A stretch of 64,000 nucleotides of DNA. It comes from Eubacterium sp. Lineage in GTDB: Bacteria > Bacillota > Clostridia > Lachnospirales > Lachnospiraceae. A program made the position numbers and the translations under genes. Positions 8,830-16,842 of this stretch are shown here, piece after piece. A model generated the notes under the pieces. That model was not told the DNA's origin, made no database searches, and saw only the letters and a program-made list of their open reading frames with translations. Location: assembly GCA_024690665.1 (NCBI GenBank), contig JAILOU010000028.1:1-64000 (forward strand), read 5' to 3'. How positions within the stretch are numbered: the first letter of the stretch is position 1; each line of letters opens with the position of its first letter.

Positions 8830-9135
8830 CTACAGTAAAAATAGATTCAATACAAATACTGCCACGCACGCGCTAAGAGCAACCACGGTCAGGCTAAAGC
8901 CCTTCCAGGCAAGAAGGATACATACAATCAGCGCTGCAAGGCCGGAGTAGATGCTGCCGGTTGCTTTTAAGATAGCCGGAAATGTCATAACCGATAGCGT
9001 AACATATGGCACATAGTATAAAAATGACCGAAGTGTAACGTTCGTAATCTTCTTTCGTATTAAGGTGAGTGGAAGAACACGAATCAGATAAGTTACAATG
9101 GCCATAACGGCAATGTAAATCACAAGATTAGGCAT
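8830..9135 (-). CDS. azlD: Branched-chain amino acid exporter small subunit AzlD
   Basis: The ATG at 9135 has an AAAGGAGG site upstream and overlaps the azlC stop by 8 bases; the longer frame to 9174 lies inside azlC. About 101 residues with four hydrophobic segments, a conserved-looking MAIVTYLIRVLPLTL start and a YYVPYVTLSVMTFPAIL core typical of the AzlD family. AzlCD exports branched-chain amino acids (and the analogue azaleucine) in Bacillus. The two genes form a translationally coupled pair that reads away from glmM. The lipoprotein gene lies 84 bases downstream on the same strand and could be read from the same transcript. Confidence 0.88.
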   Translation of the reverse strand: MPNLVIYIAVMAIVTYLIRVLPLTLIRKKITNVTLRSFLYYVPYVTLSVMTFPAILKATGSIYSGLAALIVCILLAWKGFSLTVVALSACVAVFVLNLFLL

Positions 9136-9844
9136 CGTCTTCTTCCTCCTTTCGCGGGAACAGCACAGCAGCAATGCCGGCTATAACAGCTGTCAATATG
9201 GTAATGCGAAGTCCTTCTGAGAGATCTCTAAGACCCGGAATTACCGAAAATGCATAGCTGGCACCCATGGAAATGATAATCAGGCCGAGAATTACTTTAT
9301 TTTCTTTGGCTGCCGGAATAATGACAGAGATAAACATACCGTATAGGGCAACCGACAGTGCCGTTAGCACTGAACTTGGAAGCAGTCCGCCAAGGTATGC
9401 GCCAAAAGCGGTGCCAAGTGTCCAGCCCGGAATAGCGACTGCCATGATTCCGTAGAAATATCTTGGGGATAGTTTTTCGTGCCTGGTAATAGCAAGACCA
9501 AATATCTCATCCGTGATTCCAAATCCCATTAACAAACGATGTTTTAATGGAAGTGATGGATCGATTTTCTGCGATAACGCACATGACATCAACATATAAC
9601 GAAGATTGATAATCAGCTGGGTTAAAGCCAGTTCTATATAGGCGGCGCCGGCGGCAATCATGGAGATTGCAGCGAATTCTCCCGCACTTGTCAGATTGGT
9701 CAGACTCATGATGGTGGAAGGAACCGGAGAGATACCGGCCTTACGGGCCACAATGCCAAGTGTAAAGGAAACTGCCAGATAGCCAAGGCAGACCGGCATG
9801 CCGTCTTTCATTCCTTTTTTAAACATAAATTTCTTATTACTCAT
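9128..9844 (-). CDS. azlC: Branched-chain amino acid exporter large subunit AzlC
   Basis: 238 residues, six or so membrane segments. The N-terminal KKGMKDGMPVCLGYLAVSFTLGI and later GFGITDEIFGLA are hallmarks of AzlC/YgaZ permeases. It pairs with AzlD, whose start overlaps its stop, to form a two-component exporter of leucine, isoleucine, valine or their analogues. It is divergent from glmM across a 75-base intergenic region. I see no regulator gene (azlB/Lrp type) beside it. Confidence 0.9.
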   Translation of the reverse strand: MSNKKFMFKKGMKDGMPVCLGYLAVSFTLGIVARKAGISPVPSTIMSLTNLTSAGEFAAISMIAAGAAYIELALTQLIINLRYMLMSCALSQKIDPSLPLKHRLLMGFGITDEIFGLAITRHEKLSPRYFYGIMAVAIPGWTLGTAFGAYLGGLLPSSVLTALSVALYGMFISVIIPAAKENKVILGLIIISMGASYAFSVIPGLRDLSEGLRITILTAVIAGIAAVLFPRKEEEDDA

Positions 9845-9873
9845 GCTAAAAAATATAACACAAAAGTAAGGGA

Positions 9874-9884
9874 TGTGCTATACT
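9874..9884 (+). promoter_or_regulatory. Extended -10 promoter of glmM
   Basis: TGTGCTATACT with -10 TATACT at 9879-9884 and an extended -10 TG. It has the same layout as the promoter at 1044. The gene starts 36 bases downstream. Confidence 0.5.
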
Positions 9885-9919
9885 GAGTCTAGTTTAAAAC
9901 CGATTGGAGGACCATTGTT

Positions 9920-11275
9920 ATGGGAAAATATTTTGGTACAGATGGATTTCGCGGTGAGGCCAATGTCAGCCTGACTGTGGATCATGCATATAAAGTAGGA
10001 CGTTTTATCGGATGGTATTATGGAAAGGATAAGCCGGAAGGTGAAACCTGCAGCGTTGTAATCGGAAAGGATACAAGAAGATCAAGCTATATGTTTGAAT
10101 ATGCGCTTTCCGCCGGAATCACAGCGTCCGGAGCAGATGCTTATCTGCTTCATGTTACGACAACACCGAGCGTGTCTTATGTTGTCAGAACAGATGATTT
10201 TGATTGTGGAATTATGATTTCTGCAAGTCATAATCCATTTTACGATAATGGAATTAAACTGATTAACGGTAAAGGCGAGAAGATGGATGAAGAGACCATC
10301 CTTAAGATTGAAGAATATCTTGATGGAGATATTGAAGAGCTTCCGCTTGCAACCCGCGGAGCCATCGGCCGTACCGTTGATTATGCGGCCGGAAGAAATC
10401 GTTATACCGGATATTTGATTTCGCTTGCAACCCGCTCATATAAGAACATGAGAGTCGGTCTTGATTGTGCAAATGGTAGCGCGTGGATGCTTGCCAAGAA
10501 TGTCTTTGATGCACTTGGAGCCAAGACTTATGTCATCAATAATGCGCCGGATGGAACGAATATCAATATGGATTGTGGCTCGACACATATTGAGAAGTTG
10601 CAGGCGCTTGTAAAAGCCGAGCATCTTGATATCGGATTTGCATTTGACGGAGACGCAGACCGCTGCATCGCTGTAGATGAGAATGGAGATGTGGTCAATG
10701 GGGATTTGATTTTGTATGTCTATGGCATGTATCTGAAGGAACGTGGTAAACTGATTAACAATACCGTTGTAACAACCGTGATGTCTAACTTTGGACTTTA
10801 TAAGGCGTTTGATGAAGCCGGTATTGATTATGACAAGACAAAGGTCGGGGATAAATATGTTTATGAAAGCATGGTTAACAACGGCCATCGAATCGGAGGA
10901 GAACAGTCAGGACATATTATTTTCAGTAAGTATGCCACAACGGGTGACGGCATCTTAACCGCAATTAAGCTAATGGAAGTTGTGATTGAAAAGAAGATGT
11001 CACTTAGCAAGCTGACAGCACCGGTTGTTATCTATCCACAGGTACTTAAAAATATCAGAGTGCATTCAAAGCCGGAGGCGCAAAATGACCCGGATGTAAA
11101 GGCAGCAGTGGAAGCGGTTTCCAAGAAACTTGGAGATGACGGACGTATTCTTGTCAGAGAGAGTGGAACAGAGCCGGTGATTCGTGTTATGGTGGAAGCC
11201 GGTACGCAGGAAATCTGTGAACAGTATGTAGATGAAGTAATTGCAGTAATCAGAAGAAAAGGTCATTCAATTTAA
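9920..11275 (+). CDS. glmM: Phosphoglucosamine mutase
   Basis: Interconverts glucosamine-6-phosphate and glucosamine-1-phosphate, supplying UDP-GlcNAc for peptidoglycan. 451 residues, the family's usual length. Seen motifs: MGKYFGTDGFRG at the N-terminus, the catalytic phosphoserine loop ISASHNPFYDNGIK, the Mg2+-binding DGDADR (FAFDGDADRCIAVD), the sugar-binding GGEQSGHIIF and the phosphate-binding RESGTEPVIRVMVE near the C-terminus. Start: ATG at 9920 after TTGGAGGACC. It is monocistronic: divergent from azlC and closed by a double hairpin. Confidence 0.97.
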   Translation: MGKYFGTDGFRGEANVSLTVDHAYKVGRFIGWYYGKDKPEGETCSVVIGKDTRRSSYMFEYALSAGITASGADAYLLHVTTTPSVSYVVRTDDFDCGIMISASHNPFYDNGIKLINGKGEKMDEETILKIEEYLDGDIEELPLATRGAIGRTVDYAAGRNRYTGYLISLATRSYKNMRVGLDCANGSAWMLAKNVFDALGAKTYVINNAPDGTNINMDCGSTHIEKLQALVKAEHLDIGFAFDGDADRCIAVDENGDVVNGDLILYVYGMYLKERGKLINNTVVTTVMSNFGLYKAFDEAGIDYDKTKVGDKYVYESMVNNGHRIGGEQSGHIIFSKYATTGDGILTAIKLMEVVIEKKMSLSKLTAPVVIYPQVLKNIRVHSKPEAQNDPDVKAAVEAVSKKLGDDGRILVRESGTEPVIRVMVEAGTQEICEQYVDEVIAVIRRKGHSI

Positions 11276-11280
11276 AAATG

Positions 11281-11338
11281 ACACAGGGGTTACCCTGTGC
11301 CATTTCTTTAGACGGAGGAGAAATCCTTCGTCTTTTTT
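11281..11338 (+). terminator. Two consecutive hairpins, glmM terminator
   Basis: The first hairpin (ACAGGG/CCCTGT, tight loop) is followed by a weak T stretch. The second (10-bp stem at about 11310-11332, GAGAAA-type loop) is followed by six or more Ts. The second overlaps the 3' end of the convergent lipoprotein gene. Confidence 0.75.
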
Positions 11339-12092
11339 ATGCTTCATCGCTGGACGAATCGGAACTTTCCGTTGAAGAGTCAGAATCTTCATCCGGCTTT
11401 TGCATGTCGCCACCGCCCATGCCTCCGCCACCCATACCCTGGGTAATGGATACAACGGTGTCGCCGTCCATAGTTACGGTGATGATATCATCGACAGCTA
11501 GATCAGATATAGAACCTTCTGTTGTTTCGCCATCAGAACTGATTTCGATGGTAACATCATCAGTTACTTCGATTGTCTGGGTTTCGCCTGTCAGATTCAC
11601 TTCCATGTCACCCATATCAGGTTTTTCACTGTCGGAAGAATCTTCAGAAGAAGAATCTGAGGAAGAGTCGGATGATGAATCGGATGATGAATCCGAAGAA
11701 TCATCGGAAGGCTTTTCACCGGACGGAGCCTCACCGGATGGAGCCTCACCGGATGGAGCCTCACCGGATGGAGCTTCGCCAGATGGAGCTTCACCGGATG
11801 GCTTTTCGCTGTCAGAGGAATCTTCAGAAGAATCGGATGATGAATCAGAAGAAGAATCATCGGAAGGTTTTTCACCGGATGGTGTCTCCACTAATGCGAT
11901 GGTGATGGTGCTACCATCTATTTCGGTAATCTGACCGGTTATCTGATCGCTAGAAGTTTCATCAGTACTGCTTGTGGTACTTTCCGTCGCCTCGTCTGTA
12001 CTTGTTGATGTGGTTGCACTACTACAGCCCGTTAAAGCAGCTGCTCCAAGCATTGCACAGATTCCCAGTGCTAATAATTTTTTCCGTCTCAT
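11337..12092 (-). CDS. Repeat-rich acidic lipoprotein of unknown function
   Basis: Start at the ATG at 12092, which has AAGGAGA nine bases upstream; this gives MRRKKLLALGICAMLG and a lipobox ending LTGC. About 251 residues, exported and lipid-anchored. The mature part is low-complexity: Thr/Ser linker, DSSSD runs, a tandem P-S-G-E-A repeat, a second DSSSD run, then a short folded-looking region (DVTIEISSDGETTEGSISDL, DDIITVTMDGDTVVSITQ) of a type seen in DUF5666-like small beta domains, and a Gly/Met-rich GGGGMGGGDM tail. The extreme Asp/Ser/Glu content suggests cation binding or a wall spacer (speculative). A long leader may precede it. Confidence 0.8.
   Translation of the reverse strand: MRRKKLLALGICAMLGAAALTGCSSATTSTSTDEATESTTSSTDETSSDQITGQITEIDGSTITIALVETPSGEKPSDDSSSDSSSDSSEDSSDSEKPSGEAPSGEAPSGEAPSGEAPSGEAPSGEKPSDDSSDSSSDSSSDSSSDSSSEDSSDSEKPDMGDMEVNLTGETQTIEVTDDVTIEISSDGETTEGSISDLAVDDIITVTMDGDTVVSITQGMGGGGMGGGDMQKPDEDSDSSTESSDSSSDEA
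11716..11802. repeat. 15-bp tandem repeat (five full units plus one partial)
   Basis: Units of the form TCACCGGATGGAGCC, nearly identical at the DNA level, encode the P-S-G-E-A pentapeptide array of the lipoprotein on the minus strand. In-frame units allow copy-number change without frameshift. Confidence 0.9.
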
Positions 12093-12199
12093 AGATTTTA
12101 ATCTCCTTTGCTTGTGATATTTATGTTTCAACTTTAAACAAAGAGATTGACCGCTTTATGTGTAATATCTGAAAACTATGTGAAGTCTGGGGAGAGAAG

Positions 12200-12525
12200 A
12201 GCGCAAAGTGAAAGCCATCGCACCTAACTCCTTAAATGCGATGGCTCTCAATTACTTTGTCCTAAATCCATTGGACTATGTACCTCATTCTTTCTTCATC
12301 CGTCCTTTTTCTAATCAGTACCCAAAACCTGCTTTTGTTTACCTTGACTATTTATGATCCCTCTACTTTGATCAACTCTTATATTTACTCGTGTCATTGG
12401 TTCCTTATCAAATTTCAAATACTAATGTGTTTATGGATGGTGATTAAAAAATAGTTTCTAAAACAATTCTCTTTCTGGTGGTCTGTACCTTCCTTTCACG
12501 AATCTTGTTTCCTTTTGTTGAGTTA
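12200..12525 (-). ncRNA. Candidate small RNA or long structured leader upstream of the lipoprotein gene
   Basis: The 700 bases between the lipoprotein and secA hold no convincing gene. On the minus strand a good promoter (12526-12554) would start transcription near 12519. About 300 bases on, a hairpin at 12213-12244 pairs AGCCATCGCA with TGCGATGGCT around a 14-base loop, followed on the minus strand by TTTCACTTT. This fits either a ~300-nt RNA or a leader with an internal terminator for the lipoprotein start at 12092. No known RNA family is recognised. Confidence 0.35.
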
Positions 12526-12554
12526 ATATTATCACGCGACTAACTAAAAGTCAA
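12526..12554 (-). promoter_or_regulatory. Sigma-A-type promoter on the minus strand
   Basis: -35 TTGACT (complement of 12549-12554), 17-base spacer, -10 TAATAT (complement of 12526-12531). It points away from secA and is the best promoter in this gap. Confidence 0.55.
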
Positions 12555-12794
12555 TAAGAAAATAGAAAATAATAACGAATCATTATAGTTGTCTGAATTG
12601 TGTAAGCAATTTAAAACGCAGACAAAATAGTGACAAAAATCAGGATTAACAAAATGTTCATAAAACCTTCATGGCTTGTTCTATTGTGTCTAACGGGCAA
12701 AAATGGTAAAATATGTTTCAATGTGTAACATAAAAATACTGTAAGAAAGATTTCCCGGCACGAAGTAATCGTCGGGGGAATGAGGATTATAATA

Positions 12795-15368
12795 ATGGGT
12801 TTGGCAGACAAGATTTTCGGAACGCATAGCCAGAGAGAATTAAAGAGAGTGACACCGATTGTGGATAAGATTGAAGCTCTTCGGCCTACCATGCAGGCGC
12901 TTTCTGACGAAGAACTCCGAGAGAAAACACAAGAGTACAAAAAGCGTTATGCTGATGGCGAAAGTCTGGATGATTTACTTCCGGAAGCATTTGCAACAGT
13001 TCGTGAAGCAGGCAAGAGAGTTCTTGATATGGAACATTTCCGTGTTCAGCTGATTGGTGGAATTGTGCTTCACCAGGGACGTATTGCCGAGATGAAAACC
13101 GGTGAAGGTAAGACTCTTGTATCAACTCTTCCGGCATACTTAAATGCGCTTACGGGTAAGGGTGTACATATCGTAACTGTCAATGATTATCTGGCAAAGC
13201 GTGATGCTGAATGGATGGGACAGATTCATGAGTTTTTAGGACTGAAGGTTGGAGTTGTCTTAAATGACATGGAACCGGAAGAACGACGAGAAGCTTATAA
13301 CTGTGATATTACTTATGTAACCAACAATGAACTGGGATTTGATTATCTTAGAGACAACATGGTTATTTATAAAGAACAGCTTGTACAAAGAGAATTGTCA
13401 TATGCCATCATCGACGAGGTTGACTCGGTGTTAATCGATGAGGCCAGAACACCGCTTATTATTTCAGGACAGAGTGGCAAGTCAACAAAGCTGTATGAAG
13501 CCTGTGATATTCTTGCCAAGCAACTTGTACGTGGTGAAGATATGCCGGAATTTTCCAAGATGGATGCTATCATGGGCATTGAACAAGAAGAGACGGGAGA
13601 CTTTATCGTTAGCGAGAAGGATAAGGTTGTAAACCTGACACAGGAAGGTGTAAAGAAGGTAGAGCGTTTCTTTAAGATTGATAACCTCGCAGATCCTGAG
13701 AATCTGGAGATTCAGCATAATATTGTGCTGGCGCTTCGAGCACATCATCTGATGTTTAAAGATCAGGATTATGTCGTAAAAGATGATGAGATCTTAATCG
13801 TAGATGAATTTACCGGTCGTATTATGCCGGGACGTCGTTATTCGGACGGCCTTCATCAGGCGATTGAAGCGAAGGAACATGTAAAGGTTAAGCGTGAAAG
13901 TAAGACACTTGCCAACATTACTTTCCAGAACTTCTTTAATAAATATGAAAAGAAATCCGGCATGACCGGTACAGCGCTCACGGAAGAGCAGGAATTTCGT
14001 GATATCTATGGTATGGACGTTATTGAAATTCCAACCAATAAACCGGTTCTTCGTAAGGATCTGGAAGATGCCGTATATAAGACAAAGAAAGAAAAGTTCC
14101 ATGCAGTTGTGCAGGAAATTATTAATGCGCACAAGAAAGGTCAGCCGGTGCTTGTCGGTACGATTACCATTGAAACATCAGAGCTTCTTAGTGCAATGCT
14201 CAAAAGAGAAGGAATTCAGCATAATGTATTGAATGCGAAGTTCCATGAACAAGAAGCACAGATTGTAGCAGATGCCGGTGCGGTTGGAGCTGTTACCATC
14301 GCAACGAATATGGCAGGTCGTGGTACGGATATTAAGCTTCCGCAGGAAGTAATCGACATGGGCGGTCTTAAGATTATCGGTACAGAAAGACATGAATCCC
14401 GTCGTATTGATAATCAGCTGCGTGGTCGTGCAGGTCGTCAGGGAGACCCGGGAGAATCAAGATTCTACATTTCCCTTGAAGACGATTTGATGCGCCTGTT
14501 TGGTTCTGAAAAATTAGTAACGATGTTCAATGCACTTGGCGTTCCGGAAGGAGAGCAGATTGAGCATAAGATGCTGACAAGTGCAATTGAAAAGGCACAA
14601 AAGAAGATTGAAGGAAATAACTTTGGTATCAGAAAGAACCTGCTTGAATATGATCAGGTAATGAATGATCAAAGAGAAATCATATATGCGGAACGTCGTA
14701 AGGTATTAGACGGAGAGAGCATGCGTGATGTCATCTTCAAGATGATTACGGATACCGTGGAAGGCTGTGTGGATACGTGCATTTCCGGAGAACTTGAGAA
14801 AGCAGACTGGGATCTGAAAGAACTGAACATGCTTTTGAATCCTATTATTCCGCTGGAACCGTTAACGGAAGAAGCGGTTGCAGATGTTAAGAATGTAAAT
14901 CAGTTAAAACAGATGCTGAAAGAACAGGCTGTAAAGGCATATGAAGCAAAAGAAGCGGAGTTCCCGGAAGAAGAAGCTGTTCGTGAGCTTGAACGAGTTG
15001 TACTTTTGAAAGTGATTGACCGTAAGTGGATGGATCACATTGATGATATGGATCAGCTCCGTCAGGGAATTGGCCTTCAGGCATATGGACAAAGAGATCC
15101 TGTTGTGGAATATAAGATTCAGGGATTTGACATGTTTGATGCCATGACCAGTGCAATTCAGGAAGAGACGGTAAGACTGTTGTTCCACGTCCGCGTAGAG
15201 CAGAAGGTAGAGCGTGAAGAAGTTGCGAAGGTAACCGGAACCAACAAGGATGAAACGGTTACGAAAGGGCCAAAAAAACGCGCTGAAGCTAAAATCTATC
15301 CAAACGATCCGTGTCCATGCGGAAGCGGAAAGAAGTATAAGCAGTGTTGTGGTAGAAAACTGGTTTAA
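12795..15368 (+). CDS. secA: Preprotein translocase motor ATPase SecA
   Basis: ATP-driven motor that pushes preproteins through SecYEG at the cytoplasmic membrane. Start: ATG at 12795 (MGLADKIFG, the family's usual N-terminus) with GAGG nine bases upstream; an in-frame ATG at 12780 lacks proper spacing. About 857 residues. Walker A at about 101-107 (KTGEGKT), Walker B region [13 protein letters not shown] near 205, preprotein cross-linking region following, second motor domain with [11 protein letters not shown] and [12 protein letters not shown], and a C-terminal zinc motif [13 protein letters not shown]. The gene stands alone: neither raiA/hpf nor prfB, frequent neighbours in Firmicutes, is adjacent. 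Its stop codon lies inside the structured repeat that follows. Confidence 0.98.
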   Translation: MGLADKIFGTHSQRELKRVTPIVDKIEALRPTMQALSDEELREKTQEYKKRYADGESLDDLLPEAFATVREAGKRVLDMEHFRVQLIGGIVLHQGRIAEMKTGEGKTLVSTLPAYLNALTGKGVHIVTVNDYLAKRDAEWMGQIHEFLGLKVGVVLNDMEPEERREAYNCDITYVTNNELGFDYLRDNMVIYKEQLVQRELSYAIIDEVDSVLIDEARTPLIISGQSGKSTKLYEACDILAKQLVRGEDMPEFSKMDAIMGIEQEETGDFIVSEKDKVVNLTQEGVKKVERFFKIDNLADPENLEIQHNIVLALRAHHLMFKDQDYVVKDDEILIVDEFTGRIMPGRRYSDGLHQAIEAKEHVKVKRESKTLANITFQNFFNKYEKKSGMTGTALTEEQEFRDIYGMDVIEIPTNKPVLRKDLEDAVYKTKKEKFHAVVQEIINAHKKGQPVLVGTITIETSELLSAMLKREGIQHNVLNAKFHEQEAQIVADAGAVGAVTIATNMAGRGTDIKLPQEVIDMGGLKIIGTERHESRRIDNQLRGRAGRQGDPGESRFYISLEDDLMRLFGSEKLVTMFNALGVPEGEQIEHKMLTSAIEKAQKKIEGNNFGIRKNLLEYDQVMNDQREIIYAERRKVLDGESMRDVIFKMITDTVEGCVDTCISGELEKADWDLKELNMLLNPIIPLEPLTEEAVADVKNVNQLKQMLKEQAVKAYEAKEAEFPEEEAVRELERVVLLKVIDRKWMDHIDDMDQLRQGIGLQAYGQRDPVVEYKIQGFDMFDAMTSAIQEETVRLLFHVRVEQKVEREEVAKVTGTNKDETVTKGPKKRAEAKIYPNDPCPCGSGKKYKQCCGRKLV

Positions 15369-15480
15369 TTCAGTCGGAGAAATCCCCCACCTCTAAGCGT
15401 TAGCGTAGGTGGGGGGGATGACAAACTATACTCGGTCGGGGGATAGACTCCAAAAGCGAGTCCCTGACTAAGGGTTTTTA
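15365..15480 (+). repeat. Structured repeat, copy 1 (diverged right end)
   Basis: Begins with TTAATTCAGTCGG over the secA stop codon. A core of 72 bases (15370-15441) matches copy 2 (16038-16109) at all but three positions. The core holds a strong hairpin at 15384-15415 (CCCCCACCT paired with AGGTGGGGG around an inner CTAA/TTAG hairpin). To the right lies a short GACTC/GAGTC hairpin followed by a T run, which could terminate secA transcription. The right part looks like an internally deleted form of copy 2. Such arrays resemble ends or guide-RNA regions of IS200/IS605-type elements (inference). Confidence 0.7.
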
Positions 15481-15505
15481 GATAAAAATGAGGAGGTATA
15501 TGGCG

Positions 15506-16036
15506 ATGGAAACAAAAAAATTATTTCAGGTAAGAAAGTCCGTAAGAAGTTACACAGGGAATGTGACTGAGGAGCAGATTCAGGAGGTACTGTTTGCTGC
15601 ACAGGCAGCGCCGGTTGGAATGGCGAAGTATGAAACCGTGCATCTGACAGTGATTAAGGATAAGGCGTTACTTGATGAAATTGATCAGTGCGCAGCAAAA
15701 TTCTTTGGAAATCCTTCTATGCATCCTTTGTATGGAGCACCTGTTTTGATTGTGGTATCAACAACGCTTGATCCGCAGGGAAACAATAATGTTGCATATG
15801 CGAATGCTGCAATGATTGTTCATAACATGGCACTTGCAGCAATTGACAATGGACTTGGCAGCGTAGATATCTATGGATCGATTGCAGCGCTGAATCAGAA
15901 TCCTGATCTTATGGCCAAGTTAAATCTTCCGGATGGCTTTGTACCGGTTGGTGCAACGGCATTTGGTGAAACGACTGAAACATTTGAAGAACGTGAGATT
16001 CCAATGAATCGAATCGCAACAGATGTGATTGGTTAA
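15506..16036 (+). CDS. Nitroreductase family protein
   Basis: FMN-dependent NAD(P)H oxidoreductase family. I chose the ATG at 15506 because AGGAGG (15491-15496) sits nine bases upstream; this gives METKKLFQVRKSVRSY, the family's usual RRSvRxF-type start. 176 residues. Visible family features: VRKSVRSYTGN (FMN phosphate binding), a central AAPVGMAKYETVHL segment and a C-terminal GATAFGETTE. The substrate is unknown. The gene lies alone between two copies of a structured repeat, with its stop codon inside the terminal repeat of copy 2, so it may have been carried or trapped by that element. Confidence 0.85.
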   Translation: METKKLFQVRKSVRSYTGNVTEEQIQEVLFAAQAAPVGMAKYETVHLTVIKDKALLDEIDQCAAKFFGNPSMHPLYGAPVLIVVSTTLDPQGNNNVAYANAAMIVHNMALAAIDNGLGSVDIYGSIAALNQNPDLMAKLNLPDGFVPVGATAFGETTETFEEREIPMNRIATDVIG

Positions 16037-16225
16037 CTCAGTCGGAGAAATCCCCCACCTCTAAGCGTTAGCGTAGGTGGGGGTTATGACAAACTATACT
16101 CAGTCGGGGTACAAGCGCCGACTGAGTTAAACGCTCCGCGAGGATGCACACGGATTCGGACAGGAATTTGTCTGCTGAAGCAGACCCGAATCCGGCGCGC
16201 AAGACTCGCGAGCGAGTCTTGACTG
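16033..16225. repeat. Structured repeat, copy 2, with 13-bp terminal inverted repeats and extra hairpins
   Basis: TTAACTCAGTCGG (16033-16045) is repeated inverted as CCGACTGAGTTAA (16118-16130), bounding a 98-base unit. Inside is the same CCCCCACCT/AGGTGGGGG hairpin as in copy 1 (16052-16083), and a second ACTCAGTCGG that can pair locally with the right end. Two further strong hairpins follow: CGGATTCGG/CCGAATCCG (16151-16194) enclosing GTCTGC-TGAA-GCAGAC, and CAAGACTCGC-GA-GCGAGTCTTG (16200-16221). The left end supplies the stop codon of the nitroreductase gene. There is no transposase gene here. IS200/IS605-derived non-autonomous element is my best guess. Confidence 0.7.
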
Positions 16226-16239
16226 TGATTTAAAAAAGA

Positions 16240-16275
16240 TAAAAGCCCCAGTCGTAGATGCGATTGGGGCATTTT
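16240..16275 (-). terminator. Terminator of the zinc-ribbon gene
   Basis: GCCCCA and TGGGGC arms with an inner TCG/CGA pairing, followed on the minus strand by TTTTATC. It begins just after the stop codon of the gene ending at 16280. Confidence 0.75.
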
Positions 16276-16279
16276 GAGT

Positions 16280-16708
16280 TTAATTATCGAGGAAGCGCAT
16301 TTTGTTGTTTTCTGCATTAGAAGGTTTACCCAGAGCAACGCCCTTGTTTTGGTTATTCATAAGACGCAGACACTTTGGACAAAGAGTTCCAAAAGAAACG
16401 GAAGCGCCACAGCGGGCACAATAATTGCCGCTGATGAATCCTTTTTCGCCTTGCTGTTTATATTCAATGCGTCCACTTCGTATCCATTGTTTGACTTGTT
16501 CTACCGGTAAGTCGAATTTATCGGCAACCTGGTATTCGTTCACGTCATTGGCACGAATATATTCTCGAACCTCCCGGAATAACTCGTTTTCGCGACATGT
16601 TGGACAGATATCATGTGGATAATCCATCGGCATCGCACGTCCGCATTCCTCGCATTGCTTAATGGGAGTTCTGGCATCAACAAATTCAATATTTCTTTCT
16701 CCTGCCAT
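16280..16708 (-). CDS. Zinc-ribbon / HTH protein, YvyF (TIGR03826)-like
   Basis: The ATG at 16708 has GGAGGTGAT upstream; the longer frame to 16744 would start inside the promoter. 142 residues. Two zinc ribbons are visible: CEECGRAMPMDYPHDICPTC near the N-terminus and CARCGASVSFGTLCPKC near the C-terminus. Between them lies a helical region (VNEYQVADKFDLPVEQVKQWIRSGRIE) that looks like a MerR-type helix-turn-helix. The layout matches the YvyF group, which in flagellated Firmicutes sits in flagellar operons; no flagellar genes occur in this window. Probably a small regulator, exact role unknown. Divergent from the TtcA-like gene. Confidence 0.7.
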   Translation of the reverse strand: MAGERNIEFVDARTPIKQCEECGRAMPMDYPHDICPTCRENELFREVREYIRANDVNEYQVADKFDLPVEQVKQWIRSGRIEYKQQGEKGFISGNYCARCGASVSFGTLCPKCLRLMNNQNKGVALGKPSNAENNKMRFLDN

Positions 16709-16739
16709 AAAAAATATCACCTCCGATTGGTACTTTTTT

Positions 16740-16769
16740 ATCATATCATAGAACAGGAAATGTTGTAAA
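16740..16769 (-). promoter_or_regulatory. Promoter of the zinc-ribbon gene
   Basis: Minus-strand -35 TTTACA (complement of 16764-16769), 18-base spacer, -10 TATGAT (complement of 16740-16745). Confidence 0.5.
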
Positions 16770-16777
16770 CGGGAAAG

Positions 16778-16806
16778 TTGAGTTTACCATAGAAAGATGA
16801 TATTGT
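16778..16806 (+). promoter_or_regulatory. Promoter of the TtcA-like gene
   Basis: -35 TTGAGT (16778-16783), 17-base spacer, -10 TATTGT (16801-16806). It lies back-to-back with the promoter of the zinc-ribbon gene. Confidence 0.55.
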
Positions 16807-16842
16807 AAAATCTATGAAAAAAAGAAAGTATGAGGAGTTTTT

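Noticed and set aside
11716-11802. Regularly spaced repeats considered as a CRISPR array
   Set aside because: Units are 15 bp, contiguous without spacers and in frame with the lipoprotein; they are coding tandem repeats. No cas gene is present.
11278-11934. A 218-codon plus-strand frame opposite the repeat-rich lipoprotein
   Set aside because: It mirrors the repeat codons, has no ribosome binding site and starts in the glmM terminator. The minus-strand frame has a lipoprotein signal peptide.
15369-15480. Possible riboswitch before the nitroreductase gene
   Set aside because: The same folded sequence recurs after the nitroreductase gene, so it is a repeat element, not a gene-specific leader.
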